Assembly: GCA_900175165.2 (NCBI GenBank)
Contig: FWWN02000349.1
Coordinates: 27,584-91,583 of the forward strand
DNA: 64,000 nucleotides
Direction: 5' to 3'
Source of the DNA: Rhizomucor pusillus
Lineage: Eukaryota > Mucoromycota > Mucoromycetes > Mucorales > Lichtheimiaceae
Every line of letters begins with the position of its first letter. Positions within the stretch are counted from its first letter, which is position 1. Positions 33,439-45,759 of this stretch are shown piece by piece. The translations under genes and the position numbers were made by a program. The notes beneath the pieces were generated by a model. That model was given only the letters and a program-made list of their open reading frames with translations, was not told where the DNA came from and did not search any database.

Positions 33439-36345
33439 AAAAAAACCAATAACAAGGATGCCGCTGCGGGAGGGACATTGTAATCTATGAAAGAAAAAGT
33501 TCTAAGTTAACCTGATCCTATGAACATTGCATTTCAATGTATTCAATTTTGTATGTAAAACATTAAGAAAAAACTAAAGATATGTAGCAATAAAGATGAA
33601 AACACCTGGCTCGGTCGGTCGTTCGGCAAATACTGTAGATCATCAGAAGGATCTTGCAGAAAAGGATAAGGTATTTCTCGATTTCTATGGGAGAAGGGTA
33701 CTCCAGACGAAGCATCTTCTTTCACAAAAAAAAGAAAAGAAAAGGAGAAGAATATATCTGTATCGATTGAGATTCGATCGGACGGGGATGCGGACCAGAT
33801 CTCGTATTCACAGTAGGATACCTTGGATCTCGATCACCGTACTCCTCATCCTGTCAGTACCCTTCTGTGTGAACTCTGGATCTAGCAACAACGATGATGA
33901 TATTGGTATATGCAAATTTATTTAGCAAGGAAGATCTTGGTTACCACGGTCAATTTGTATGCGATGGCATCCATTGACAGCATCGTGTACGAAAAAACAT
34001 AGCCTGGGCCAGCTTGTGTGCTCTCCTTTACGTCGACATGTTGGGGGTTGGATCATCCAGTTTACTGATGTATGTACGAGCAACTGTCAAGAATTGCATC
34101 GGAACTAATCGGATTCCTGTTTCTGTGTGTTCCCTGCGTTTGGGCGACTGTCAAATGTTGATCGTCCACTGAGCAGCATGAAGCTGTCGTCTTTCTGTGC
34201 ATATTAGCGTTCCACATGGTAATTAAAAATGATGATGCCACATGCTGCATAATATATTTGAGCTTATTGACCCATGTGTCGCGTGTGTATTAATAACCTT
34301 AGATCTCCAACAGAAAGCTTGATCTATCTCGCTTGTTATTTTTTCCCCTTGCGCACCACTTATTTTACTATCCCCTGTTTCCTATTTCGTCTCCTCCTTC
34401 GGCACGGTTTCCGTTCACGGATGCCTAAATTCGTCAGGAGTGTCTGTTTAGAAGAAGGAGGGAGGGGATGCAATGCATAAGCATAGCAGTAAAAAAAAGC
34501 AAGAAGACGCATCCGCAGACAAAGGAAGTGTAGAGTCAGGAATCAAGCAAGACGGATGAAACTAGGGATGTTTGTGTGAGCAGCGTCTGTGATTTGCATA
34601 TTTATTTTACAACTTGGCAACTTGGTTTCTTCCGGTTAGCCACCACCCATCCTTCACGCAGAAGAAGCTCCTTATCCTAGTTCTTGAAGCTGCTTATGGT
34701 GTCTCGGCAGAATTTTTTTTACCACTCGCGTAGTAAGATTCTGGCAGCCAACAAGGAGAGAGATAGAGAGAGGACGTTTATCTACCCACAATGACAAATT
34801 ATTGGTTCCCTAAATGTACACAGACTACCACTGTGTGTGTATGAAACCTGATGTATGTCGCGTGTTACACACACACATTCAATTGTAATCCTGCGTTTGC
34901 AGCAGCTCGAGGTTGGTTCAAGAATAAAACCTGCTGTTGTATAAAAAATGAGGCCGTACATGTACATACACAACGCAGACAGCAAACAGTCCCGAAAGAA
35001 AAGAGCGAACCCGCATCTAGAATCACTCTCCCTTGATTCCAGACTTCCATAGCAGTATGTAAATTCTTCTTCTTGTTCCATCCCAATCCCTCGGATTATT
35101 TCTGTCAGACCACGTTGAAAGCGACCTACATTCAACCTTGATTTTAAGCATACATTTTGCTATATGTATTTAATCACGGACAAGGCTATGTTTTTGAATT
35201 ATTGTTAGAACAGTAACGTTAATATCATTAATGCTGCTGCGCTAAAATAGAGCAGAAACTTTCCTGATCTCAGGAGTGTATGTATGCTTGTGTTTACTTG
35301 GATCCAAGGATGGGGGTTTCGCTTACAATCTAATGTTGAGCCGACGACGTAGTCTGTGTATCGGCCAAAAACGTACATACATATAGCATTACCCCTAAGT
35401 GGTGATGGGCTACAAACTGGGCAAAGCATCGCACCAACACCACCACTACTACTACTAATACTACTACCGCTCCCCACTGCACTACCCCCCAAACACTCCC
35501 TATTTCCTCATTCTCGTCACCACGGGCATGGTTACAACTTGTTGTTCGTAGGCCGACCTTCAAACGCGAGAAAAAAAAAAAGACGTAAACTTTGTTGTTG
35601 TGTGAAATTTAGGGTCAAAGCAACGGAGATAAGCTAGCCAAGGCCGCGCGCACGTACAACATCTGTTACTATGCTAGTAACCTTTCAACTCTATGTAAAT
35701 ACCTTCCTCGCTCCGTCTCCTACATTCAAGTCACGCGTTACGTTGGTTACCCTTGGCAATGGGGTGGGATCAACATTGAGAGCTTATGCAGCAGCTGTAA
35801 ACTTAATGTACGTACATTAACATGTAGCTCGATGGAGCAAGAATTTACATACTCGAATGCATGATCTGTTGATAAAATAGGATTACTTTTTTATTCGTAA
35901 AACGATTATAATAAATAAATGGGAAAACTTAAAAGCATATACACGAGAAAGAAATTAAAAAACAGAAAAGCTTAATTAATACGCGACAATAGAGATGAGA
36001 TAAAAGTACTAGAAATACGCTCTCGGGGCCAGGCAAGGGTTGCAATTATAGCATGATGTATGTGGATGAGCATAAATAAAGGGGTGGCAGGCAGGAGCGA
36101 CATGGACAAAGAAACAAGTTGTAGAGAAAGAGAGCCTGTTTGTGAAAAAAAGGTTGTGTGTGTGTGTGAATATGTCATGCTATCGTGTTTTGTTGGATTG
36201 AACGTGCGTGCTGTGGAAGTTTGTCGCGCCTGCAGCGATAGTAACATAGAGCCAAACTTTTTCGTGCGTTCTGGATTGTGTACAAGGATGAATAGGCGCA
36301 TGTCAGAATACGAGTAAAAAGGGGGTTGTGGTTGGGGGAAGAGAA
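33439..36345. other. 2.9-kb stretch without a recognisable gene
   Basis: The only features are simple-sequence patches (for example ACC/ACT-rich 35440-35480, TG-rich near 36150) and scattered short frames (34782-35135, 34274-34480, 35972-36442) with no family motif or conserved splice structure. The left end is 3' UTR of the unknown protein; the right end lies downstream of the homeobox gene. It could hide a long non-coding RNA or a very long 3' UTR. Nothing in the sequence proves either. Confidence 0.45.
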
Positions 36346-36592
36346 TTAATGGAGAATGATGGAATCGATGGAGGTAGGACTCGGATATGCAGAAGACGAT
36401 GGAGTGGAGGGGAGTTGCAGCGGAGGTAGTGAGATATGGCAAGGTCGCGAAGAATACGTATCTTCGTGCGGTTTAGTACATGCGGGCGGGGACAGCGGCG
36501 GAGAGATGGGCGGAAGCAAGGTACTGCTACTTTGGGATGAAGGCGACGAGTGTACCTTGCAGTAACTTTGACAATGATGATTGTGATGATAA

Positions 36593-36629
<37 letters not shown>

Positions 36630-37128
36630 GCGGCCGTCTATCTTGCTGTTGTTGTTGTTGCTGCTGTTGCAGCTGTCTTTCCCGCGTACGCAAAGATTGA
36701 CGCTTGTTTTGGAACCAAATCTGAACTGCGCGAGGACTCATACCGAGCTGTTTACCAAGCTCGATGCGGAACTCGGTGGATGGAAAGTATGTTTGACTGA
36801 AAACATGGTTTAGGACAGAGAGTTGAGCTGGTGATGCGCGCTTGCGTTTTGCCTTGAGCGGTGTTTGCATATTGTATGTCGATCCGTAGTAAGAAGAGGA
36901 AGCGGAGGAAGTTTGTCGGTGATACGGCTCGTGACGTTGGTGATGATGCTGGTGATAATGGTGCTGGGAATACTTATCATGGGACTGATGCTTCTGAAAA
37001 GATGGACTGTAAGGAGCCGGTGTGGAAGGTGGTGAAACCAGGTTGCGAACTTCAAGGACAGATGATCGCGTACGAGGCGCGGTAGAATAAAGAAGATCAG
37101 AAAGTGGAGGCAAAGTGCAAGAGCGCAT
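36346..37128 (-). CDS. Homeodomain transcription factor (Yox1/Yhp1-like)
   Basis: Seen: an intronless 260-codon frame. The homeodomain sits at about residues 92-150: KRKRASPAQLSVLNHVF, then ELGKQLGMSPRAVQIWFQNK with the invariant W-F-x-N-x-R pattern (WFQNKRQSLR). The flanks are low complexity: His/Gln-rich before the domain, two polyglutamine runs after it (9 and 12 Gln), and a Pro/Ser-rich end (STLLPPISPPLSPP). Known: the FQNKRQ helix and SPxQLSxL pattern match fungal Yox1/Yhp1-type homeodomain repressors. Nuclear DNA-binding regulator; targets unknown. A TATA box lies upstream at 37201-37210. The poly-Gln codons form a CAA/CAG repeat that may vary in length. Confidence 0.85.
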
Positions 37129-37200
37129 TGTTTTTTTGTTCCAAAGCAGTAAAGAAATCGAAAAGTGGATGTAGAATGTCGGTTACTGTCAAGACATAGA

Positions 37201-37210
37201 CCTTTATATA
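37201..37210 (-). promoter_or_regulatory. TATA box of the homeobox gene
   Basis: Minus-strand TATATAAAGG lies 73-82 bp upstream of ATG 37128. Confidence 0.6.
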
Positions 37211-37504
37211 CCTGTCAAGACAAAAGCCGAAAGTAAACCCCCAAGGAAAATTGTTCTCCCCTTTTGCTATCTGCGTGTTGTCTGTAGTGATGTATTGCAG
37301 ATCTTTACAATCATTTGTGACCTATTGACAATCCCCTAAGCTTCATATAACATTAAGGAGTTCATCTGAGGCTGTCCAGTGAATTAAAAGTATTTGTGAG
37401 GAAAAAAAGAGAGTGTAGGGCAAATAGAGTGGAAATCAGGGGCGGAACGGGGTTCAAGAAATATGGCAAAGTACTCAGCAGCAACCAAGCACACACAGAC
37501 AATA

Positions 37505-38946
37505 CTACATATCCTCGGTCGACCATGCGTGGGCTTCGACTGCTCTTGCCTTGAGCTGATTCTGGCGCAGTAAGAATTGATCTTCGAAACCATTGGATCG
37601 GTCAACGCCATCCCATCGATAGCCCGGTGGTATCATGAAGCGATTCGGTTTCCAAGGCCCCTTGTACTTGGGTCTAGTCAATCCGCCTTTGCTGCCTTTA
37701 CTTCGATTCTGATCACAATATTCACGGGTTAATCATTTCATTCTCTCCTTTTCGGCATTATCAAACAAGACTTACAGTCAAGAACCCTGCAGCCGGATCG
37801 TTCCAGCGTTGTTGTTCTTTAAGTCCCTGATTATATTCTTCATCGTCTGCGTACCTTAAAAAGAAGCATATCAGTATTGGTCATCCCCAAAAATAGTCCA
37901 GTGCTCTAACTTTAGTGTCTCCGAGTTCATTCATATTCTGGCTCACGCCTTTCTCTCTCTCTCTGTGAGAGACTCTCTCTCACACACACTCTCACGCTCG
38001 CTCTCTCTCATTCTCTCTTTCTGTGTCTGTGTCTCTGTTTTTCGTTTGCTCCTCCCCTGCCCTAATAACTCCTTTTGGTTCAAACTTACCTAGCCAGTGG
38101 TTTGTGTTGTTCCTGCTCGAGCATTCGTTTGCGAGCTTCTTCTTCGCTGCGCTGAACAAGCCCCTTTCCCCATTCCATCCGCCTTTCCTCTCGTTCGATA
38201 GCTTCTCGGCGTTGTCTGGCCTCCTCAGCCCGTTTGATCTTTGGATCAATTTTACGTCCCGTCTCATCTCGGTACACCGTCTCCGCATGCTGCCCTGTCT
38301 CTCCTTTAAGCTTTTCTAGCATCTGCTTCTCCGCTTCTCGTGCCCGAGCTGCCTCTTGTTTGAGCTCTTCGCTCGTCAGCAACCCGGCCTTTTGTCCGCT
38401 CGACATTTTGGGTCCCGTATCATTACTACTACTCCTTTGTGTTGCTGTTGCTTTTGTTGTCGTTTTTGTCGTCGCTGCTACTGCTACTCTTGCTCTCGCT
38501 TCTGCTGCTCCTAGCGCACTTAGTGTCTCCTCATCCATATTCTCCATAACGAGCACAGGCTTTTCATCCTCTTCTTCCTCTTCTGGTTCTTCGACCTCTT
38601 CTTGCTTAGTTTGTTGTTCTCCTTGCCGAATCGTTTGCCAATTGTCAGTTCGCCCCCGGAACACTCCTCCCTGTACGATTTCTGTATCCTCTTTCGCCTT
38701 GGTGCTAGGTTCTTCCGCATCGATGTCCATCGGTGCTGACGGCCATCCACTGTCTTCGTCATCCACAATGCCAAGATTGCCTTTGCGGATCGATGTCTTT
38801 TCTTTCTTCTTTTTTTTCTTCTTTTTAGGTTCCTCGCTGCTGCTGCTGAGGTATTTGTTGAGGATATACTGCTTTGTTGCTTCATCGCCAGGCCCTCGTA
38901 CTAGATATTTGCGCCGAGCGATCTCGTCCCTTTCGGCTTGATTCAT
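37505..38946 (-). CDS. BUD13: Pre-mRNA splicing factor BUD13/CWC26
   Basis: Role: component of the RES complex in activated spliceosomes. Seen: the start is probably ATG 38946 ([15 protein letters not shown]), with an alternative in-frame ATG at 39003. Lys- and Glu-rich disordered sequence leads to [14 protein letters not shown] second block reads [17 protein letters not shown], then DPAAGFLT. The C-terminal family signature [12 protein letters not shown] appears here as [17 protein letters not shown] and ends in AWSTEDM with TAG at 37505-37507. Three exons. The first intron (38089-37855) is 235 bp, several times longer than its neighbours, and is filled with CT/GA repeats. The RES-binding C-terminus is complete, so the gene looks functional. 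Confidence 0.88.
37951..38039. repeat. CT/GA low-complexity tract inside a BUD13 intron
   Basis: A run of TCTCTC, GAGAGA, CACACA and GTGTCT units expands this intron. Opposed CT and GA stretches could fold into a short hairpin. Confidence 0.8.
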
Positions 38947-39003
38947 GGTGTGAACGATAGAGTCGTGCCACTGGAGCTGCTTTGCAGGAATCCAAAAGCG
39001 CAT

Positions 39004-39384
39004 TAATTCTCAGCCACTTGTCATTGACGCTCCTACGGCAACCTGCCATTATTTGCGAGGTTCTTCGTATCTAACGGTCAGAGATGTATTGCATTATATC
39101 CTGATAACTTTGCAGTGAAAGCAAGCATGAATTGCTTATTTATGAGCAAAGGGAGAATTGAAAAGTACCTCTCTTAGGAACGACGGCACTAGGAGTTATT
39201 GTTAGATAGTTTCTTGCACATAAAAGAATCATTGTAAGGTGAACGATTGCATGCCTGTTCACTTGTGATATACATTGTCGCTTTCAGTCATCTGGCATTT
39301 ATTGGAGATACGCTTACATATTATCCGCATTGACTTTTGCATGACAATTTTTTCAACTTCCTTCTTTTGATTTCCCCCCGCGTT
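39004..39384. other. Divergent promoter region between BUD13 and a hydrolase
   Basis: About 380 bp of AT-rich sequence between two divergent starts. No specific motif is claimed. Confidence 0.35.
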
Positions 39385-40376
39385 ATGCAAGAACTCAACG
39401 TTCAGCCGCACAAGTTTGAGACAAACAACGGCAAGGCTCCCGATCAGAGCAAATGCAAGCTCAAGTTTGATTACACGCCAAGCGCTGACAAGGTCAACTT
39501 TAATCTGCTGATTCTACTACACGGTCTGGGTAAGGATCGATCCTTATAACTTTTCGAAAACTACGCGATCTGACGCAAGACGAGGCAGGCGATACAAAGG
39601 GACCTTTCAGCAAACTTGGTCCAAAGCTCAACTTGCCGCAAACAGCGACGCTAGCGATCCAGGCGCCAGACCCGGTACCTTATCTAGAAGACAGTTATCA
39701 ATGGTTCCCGAGCTTCGATTTCCTCACAGGGGAATGTAAGGATGATGATAATGTTAGCGCTCCTCTTCCGGAACTAACATGCATTGGACTCTATCCTAGT
39801 ACTGACGCCAGCGCATCCAGAGCGCATGAAGGGCCTGATACGTACCAGAGAATACATGACCGAGTTGCTGCTCCACCTCACCAACGATTGTGGATTCGAC
39901 GCTTCGCGGATATTCCTGTTTGGATTCTCGCAAGGTGGCACGGTCGCGCTGGACACGGCGCTGTTTGGAGACATCCGGAACATTGGAGGTGTAGTGAGCA
40001 TCAGCGGATACTTGCTTGAAGAACAGCGAAACGACAAACCGAGAGGACAGGGTTACGACGGGTGTATTCTGATCACCCAGGGTGAAAAGGATTCGGTTGT
40101 CGGCAAGAAAGCCGATGCCGAGAAGAAGGTATAGAAGGAAGTTTTTTGCTGGGGAAGAACTTTGTTAACTTTATAAAATAGTTTCAAGTTGTCGAGAAAA
40201 TGTGTTCATCCAACGCTAAAGTGTCACAAGTATTTATTTCAAACAAGGAGCACACCATGCCCAACTCTCAAGCCGAGTGGCGCGTGATACACACGTTCTT
40301 TGCGGAGCATATGCCTAGAAGAAACCTAGAGCTTGAAAACATGGCAGACGTGTACCTCGTTTCCAATCCAAAATAG
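39385..40376 (+). CDS. Acyl-protein thioesterase / carboxylesterase-like alpha/beta hydrolase
   Basis: Seen: ATG 39385 (MQELNVQPHKFETN). Exons join to give LLILLHGLGDTKGPFSKLG, QAPDPVPYLEDSYQWFPSFD, LTPAHPERMKGLI, LFGFSQGGTVALDTALFG, CILITQGEKDSVVG and ISNKEHTMPNSQAEWRVI. The nucleophile elbow is GFSQGG. Candidate triad residues are that Ser, the Asp of GEKDSVV and the His of NKEHTMP. The oxyanion motif is HGLGD. All are present, so it should be active. Introns follow HGLG (39530 region), LTGE, and DAEKK. Known: this phospholipase/carboxylesterase family includes yeast YDL057W-like proteins and acyl-protein thioesterases; the substrate is not determinable. About 260 residues, with no signal peptide, so cytosolic. 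Confidence 0.82.
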
Positions 40377-40475
40377 AATATGTAGCTATAAAAATACTTG
40401 TGTTTGTATATATATATTTATATATGTGTGTTGTGATTTCAGAACTAATGTTACATGTAAAAAGATATATATCTT

Positions 40476-43400
40476 TTAGAGATATGTAAAGTAGCTATCA
40501 GAGATACTGTTTTTCAAAAGTAAAGGTGGTATGCAAATAAACGAGGCAAAGAACATAAAGACGAGGATGAAAATAGGTCCGTACACCAACGCAATGCGAC
40601 GTCGTCTCCGTCGTTGCTTTGTTGACAGCACCGATGGCCGGATTTGCTCTGATGGCCGTAACCAAAAGAGCATAAGTGAGTGGACACGATCCACACCGGG
40701 TATGAGCGTGATTGGGAACAAGACAAACAGGATAATATGCCCGAGGATGAAATCTGTGGTGAATACAGACATTTCGACGATCTTGCAGATATATTCCCGA
40801 GCAGCTTGGGGACCAAGCTAAGTATGTTACAGACAAACATTAGCAAAGCGAGAGACTAATGTATTTGTAGTCATCGTTTCTTTTTTGTTTTACCTTACTG
40901 CTTCGCCAACGACCTGTCCACCAGACCTGGTTAGTTGCATCGTGAGGCAGCTCGCGAGGCAGCAAGATAGCCACAACTGCCTTGAAGATAAACCGTTGCA
41001 AGACAAACATGGTGAGGAAACCAAGCACGGTCGATCGAAATGCAAAGTCTTCGAGCCACCAAAATGTTTCGAATGCGATCACCAGGCCCAATATGGCCAA
41101 ACCGTGTCCGGTCATGGAAATATACAGTCCAATCTGCTTTGAACAGCCAGCTGCAGCTAAGGTAATAGACAGGGCTTGGAGTAACAGGAGTACACATGCA
41201 TTCCAGGCAATAGGTTCCACGGTCAGGAACGCTACGCGACCGATTGCACCTGCAGGACCCAGTTCATCCTTAAGATCCCGGCTCTTGTAGAATACATAAC
41301 ATGCAGTGCAAAGACAGGCATGCAGCAACGGCGTAAGGATCTCGGAGGCGAAAATACTTGAGAGGCGTGCTCGGGGCGAAACAGCCGTCGGTTTACCGGT
41401 TTTGCTTCGTTTAACACCGGTGATACGGATTCGCGACTGTCTGCAAAACGTGATCCATGAATGAGAATATGATCGCCCGGCGTTCCCGCGTGCTAGCCAT
41501 CCAAGGAACTCGCGATAGTCGTTGATAAAGTCGCTCAGCACGAATTGATGTGGGTTGAAAATGAACGGCGAAATAACCAAAGAACCAACGGTTCCCCAAA
41601 AGTACAATAGATGAGGTATCCACAGAGTCAGTGTAACAAATAAAAGAATGAGCATCGTCCGTGCGCCGAAGTAAATACTGGGATTGGCAAACCGTGAATA
41701 CAATGTCGAAAACGGCAGACGAGCTGTTGCGAAACCTCGACCTGTTGCAATGTAGCGAGCACCGCCATAGCTCAGGTTGGATAACACCGAGTTGGCGTAG
41801 ATCTGGTTGACAAACACTTCAAATAGCGGGGAGAGTGACATGAACTGCTTGATGAGACGCTGAGTGCTCCGGAGAGTTCCTTTCTCAGTGAGTTCTTGCA
41901 AGAATAGCGGTAGAAATGCAATAAAGAACACCCAAAAGATAGCAGCTATGCATCGTTCGAGCCAGTCATACACTGGTGTCATGTTGAAGCAGTTACCGTT
42001 GCCGTAACGACAGCCTGGGAGCGACGTTGCCATCGTACCGACGAACATCATACAGAAGAGGAATAGCTGGACTGCGAATATGATCATGATATTGTTCATA
42101 TGGAATCCCGGATGTGCATAGTAAAATGTAAGGAAGCGGTCTAGAGGCAGCTGTGTGCCGAGGTAGTAATACTCACGCGAAAGCATCTGCTCTCCCATGC
42201 CCGTTCCAATCTTGGTCGTAAAGTTGAGAATAGAACAGAATCCAAGATCACGTCCTTTACCGCACTGAACGTATTCCGTGTGCTTGATGCGCCCGCCGCG
42301 AGACAGTGCGTTCATGCCCGCATAAATATCCTCATTGAGATGCAAACCACGCTGTGCCTTGCTGACACCGCCTCTTGTAGTCATATACACTGCGTTCAAG
42401 AAATCTGGATGTCCATAGTGCAACCGTCCGCCGGTCTTGGCCATGATCCGCTGAGTCAGGGTACCAAACGTCTGTTCTTTGCCGGCTGCAATGTCACCCA
42501 GGACGCCCACGTTCTCTGAGAAGATGTATTCTCTTGCACCCACAATTGCAACAGGGGCTTGCATTTGGGTTTTGGAAACATCGCTTTGCAATGCGTAAAT
42601 ATCCTTCAAATCGGGCGCTTGCTGCTGCTCGAATTCAGCAAACACGCTGCGCACCTTAAGACACTCTTCGAGATAGTTATCTTGATTGGCATCGACGAGC
42701 TGCAGATATTCACCGCGATAGAATATAATTGCATGGTTCTGGTTGTCTGATTTACCGTCGCCGAGGATCGGGTTACCAGGGAGCCGGATGCGGTATTTGG
42801 GTTTTCGTTTGTTGTTGGGAAGCTTCTCGCAACCTCCGTCGATGAGCACGGAGTAATACGTAGTTTCACCTCCTGACTCCTTGCTGGGCTCTTCTTCAAT
42901 GTATGCAATCTGGAGATGCGGAAACTCCTTGAGAATGGCTTCACAGTTCTCGTTCTCTTCTGGGGTGAATTTTGCATATCGCTGCATGGCAACCAGATAC
43001 CGAAACTTTTGATGCGCGATCCTATCCAGCAACTCTTCAGTGTACTTCATGTCGTAAAAGTCAGCTGCCATCTCTGGATGCTCAATGCGGTGTAGAATCT
43101 TTAGTGCGCGTGCATAGTTCATAAAACCTGACACGGTACGGTAGAGTGTCTGAGCACGCAAAGATGCCCACATCCGAGTGCGCATGGTATACTCTGGCTT
43201 GGAGGACTTGAAACCGATGCAGTAAAATGGCAGATCGTCTTTTGCCTGGATAAGCTTGTCCAGTGCCTGGTTTGAACCCTCTTCTTCCGCCAAGAACTTT
43301 GTATCTCGCACAAAGTTCTCCCACTCGGTGGGATGCAATTTCTTGAGATACTCCAACAATGTCACCCTTGTCGTGGAATCTTCCTCCCTAATGATCTCCC

Positions 43401-45759
43401 GCAGCGTCAATATCATCTTTTCGGCATAGTGCGGTGTGAACACGGTGAATGTTGGCATTTGCTGCACAGAACTGGGAAGTGGTATATCTGTCGATAAGCT
43501 CTGTGCAAAGAATGAGAGACGTCGCTCTGCTTCCGAATAGATTGGAAAACAATCTGTCTTTTTCGTCTTGCTCTTTGGATCGAAGAATGAGGGCGCCGTG
43601 ATTTCCCCAGGCTTATCCCCGTCAGCTGGGCGCCAGTGATACAGCATAGCTTGGAGATTGTTGTTGGAAAGCAGGTGCTCCCGATACATGGCAATAACAA
43701 CCGCGTTCCACAATTGGGAGCAAGCCATCCTGCGAACCGTTGTTGATCCGAGTTCTACAGTGGTCGCAAGTACTTTGGAATAGAGCTGACTGGGTACACG
43801 GGCAAACAGTGTTTTCCAGGATGTCATAATCGATATGCCCATCCGAAATGCCTGAGATACCGAGAACATGGTGTTCCAGACGACGTACCACAGATAAGTA
43901 TCCAGGAAGAAGAGCACAAACTCGACGGCAAACATGAGCACGCTCGTCGCTACAGGCATAAACATGCATAGCCATCGTCCCAGAACAGCGTCGTTGCTGC
44001 AGTTTCGCAGATGCATCGTACTCGCAGAGGCCAAGGCGTCTCGGAAAGACAAGGCTAGAAAGAAATAGGTCTCCAAGAACTTGCATACGAATACGCACGT
44101 CCACAGCATGATAGAAAGCGTGCGATCATCGCTGGTCATGCTAGGGAAGCTCGACGTAAACGTTTTGCAAGTTAAATGATGGCTCGACCGTCGACGGTGG
44201 AATAAACTGGCGGATGGCAGAACAGCCAGTATGACTGCAACGATGGCACCTAGCCCGACCTGGCAAGCACCGACTACAAGTGATACAAAGCTTGTCCTGT
44301 CGATCCATATGACATAAATTGAAGCAGCCACGTGGCACATGGCTAGCAATCCCAAAACGGCGATCCGTGTCAGTAAGATGCGTGCGTTGCTTGCTGATGC
44401 TGGTAGATACATGAATTCCGCGACGGTCGCTGCTGCCATCAATAGTACTGCTACAAGTCCTCCCAGGCCGATCACAGATAATTTAACTGGTCTCTCAGTT
44501 CTCTCATTGCGTATATACAAAAAGTCGACGTTGGCAGCCATGTAGTACCAAAATGTGGTTGCATGAATAATCCAAATACGGGAAAAATTGGTTAGCAAGT
44601 GTAGCCACGAGCGGGATTCGTAGAATGTCTTGTGGAATGCCGAGTGCCAGTCAACAAATGCAAGGTGGCTGTACCGTTCGTGTCTCCGTAAATCTTTTAG
44701 CAATCTGCCATCTTTGAGTCGAAGCTGCGCGATTGCCCGTTTATCCCAGAATAGTTGGTTGATATCGTCGTAGCCAATAATGGCATTGTGGTCTTTTTCT
44801 CTGCGAACATATTTGCCCTGAACGACTTCGTAAGACTGGTCGCGACAAAAGTTGTAAAGGGGTGTTATGATGTGATCGATGAAATATCCAGGCACTTGCT
44901 GTGTGGATAACGATGAACGCGAGTCTAACGTAAGGTATCCTCGATAGTCGTCTGCCAAGTGGAATATGAAGCACAAAAGCTCCGGTGCATAGCGCAGCAC
45001 CGCCGCTTCGCCCCAAATCAGCAAGTACAATGCAAGCTGTGCAACGCGCGTCCTATTGGACATCAATTCCATCCGCTCTCTCCACTCTCGCTTGGCTTCT
45101 TCCAAGAGCAAGCCCGTCGGTGTTTTTGGAGTCACTTGGCCGTCATCCAAATCTAAATGAGCAGTGAAGAACCACTTTCGGTAATTGGCGTGTTCTCCAC
45201 CAATGTAATCCGCGTGCAACGTCCACAATGCTTGCGTTTGCGACATGCGTGCAGATCGAGAGTCCAGCATGGTGAGCAAATGATCGAGCATGTTGCGCAT
45301 GTTATCACGCTGGAAGCCGAATTTCACTGCAAACTCTGCAAATATGCTTTGGATTTCGTTCACAGGAATGGGCGTATCAGGTGTGTCCCAGTTGGGATAT
45401 GCATTGTCGGTTCTGACGTATTCGCGACTGTGCCTCAGTGCCGAGTAGATGCTGCCTGCGGATGTGTGGCCATAAAGTTGTTCGTCGCCATCAGTTTGAA
45501 ATTCGGGAAATGGAACATCTGTCCAAATCGTTGCTAACTATTAGCACGAAAAATGGCCCGAAAAAACGCGAATGAAATTTTCAATGTGTATATTCGACAT
45601 TGTTACCTATGACGGGTCGTGCTGGCAGAGATGTTGTACGCGGTGTCGTGTTTGTGTTGTCATTACTATCAGTAGGTCTACGTGCGGGATGTCAGCAAGC
45701 AGGTACAGCAACGTTGGAACGAACAAATAAACACACTTTGCGTTGTTATGATGAGTCAT
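40476..45759 (-). CDS. FKS1: 1,3-beta-glucan synthase catalytic subunit
   Basis: Role: plasma-membrane UDP-glucose transferase making wall beta-1,3-glucan. Seen: the large exon (about 45533-40910) has the FKS1 N-terminal domain (MRNMLDHLLTMLDSR, HADYIGGEHANYRKWF). The cytosolic catalytic block includes DANQDNYLEECLKVRSVFAE, AKTGGRLHYGHPDFLN, EDIYAGMNALSRGGRI and MGEQMLSREYYYLG. Many membrane segments flank it. A short last exon ends at 40476. Two small 5' exons (45677-45607 and 45759-45737) are inferred from frame continuity. Total is about 1,700 residues, a little shorter than yeast Fks1. Echinocandin hot spot 1 reads FLALSFRDA and hot spot 2 DWLERCIAA, both diverged from yeast (FLTLSLRDP and DWIRRYTLS). 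Single-copy in this window. Confidence 0.93.

Noticed and set aside
36480..36813. Plus-strand frames with poly-Val or poly-Leu
   Set aside because: They are antisense readings of the polyglutamine codons of the homeobox gene.
38234..38941. 235-codon plus-strand frame rich in Ser, Phe and Leu
   Set aside because: It is the antisense shadow of the Glu/Lys-rich BUD13 coding exon.
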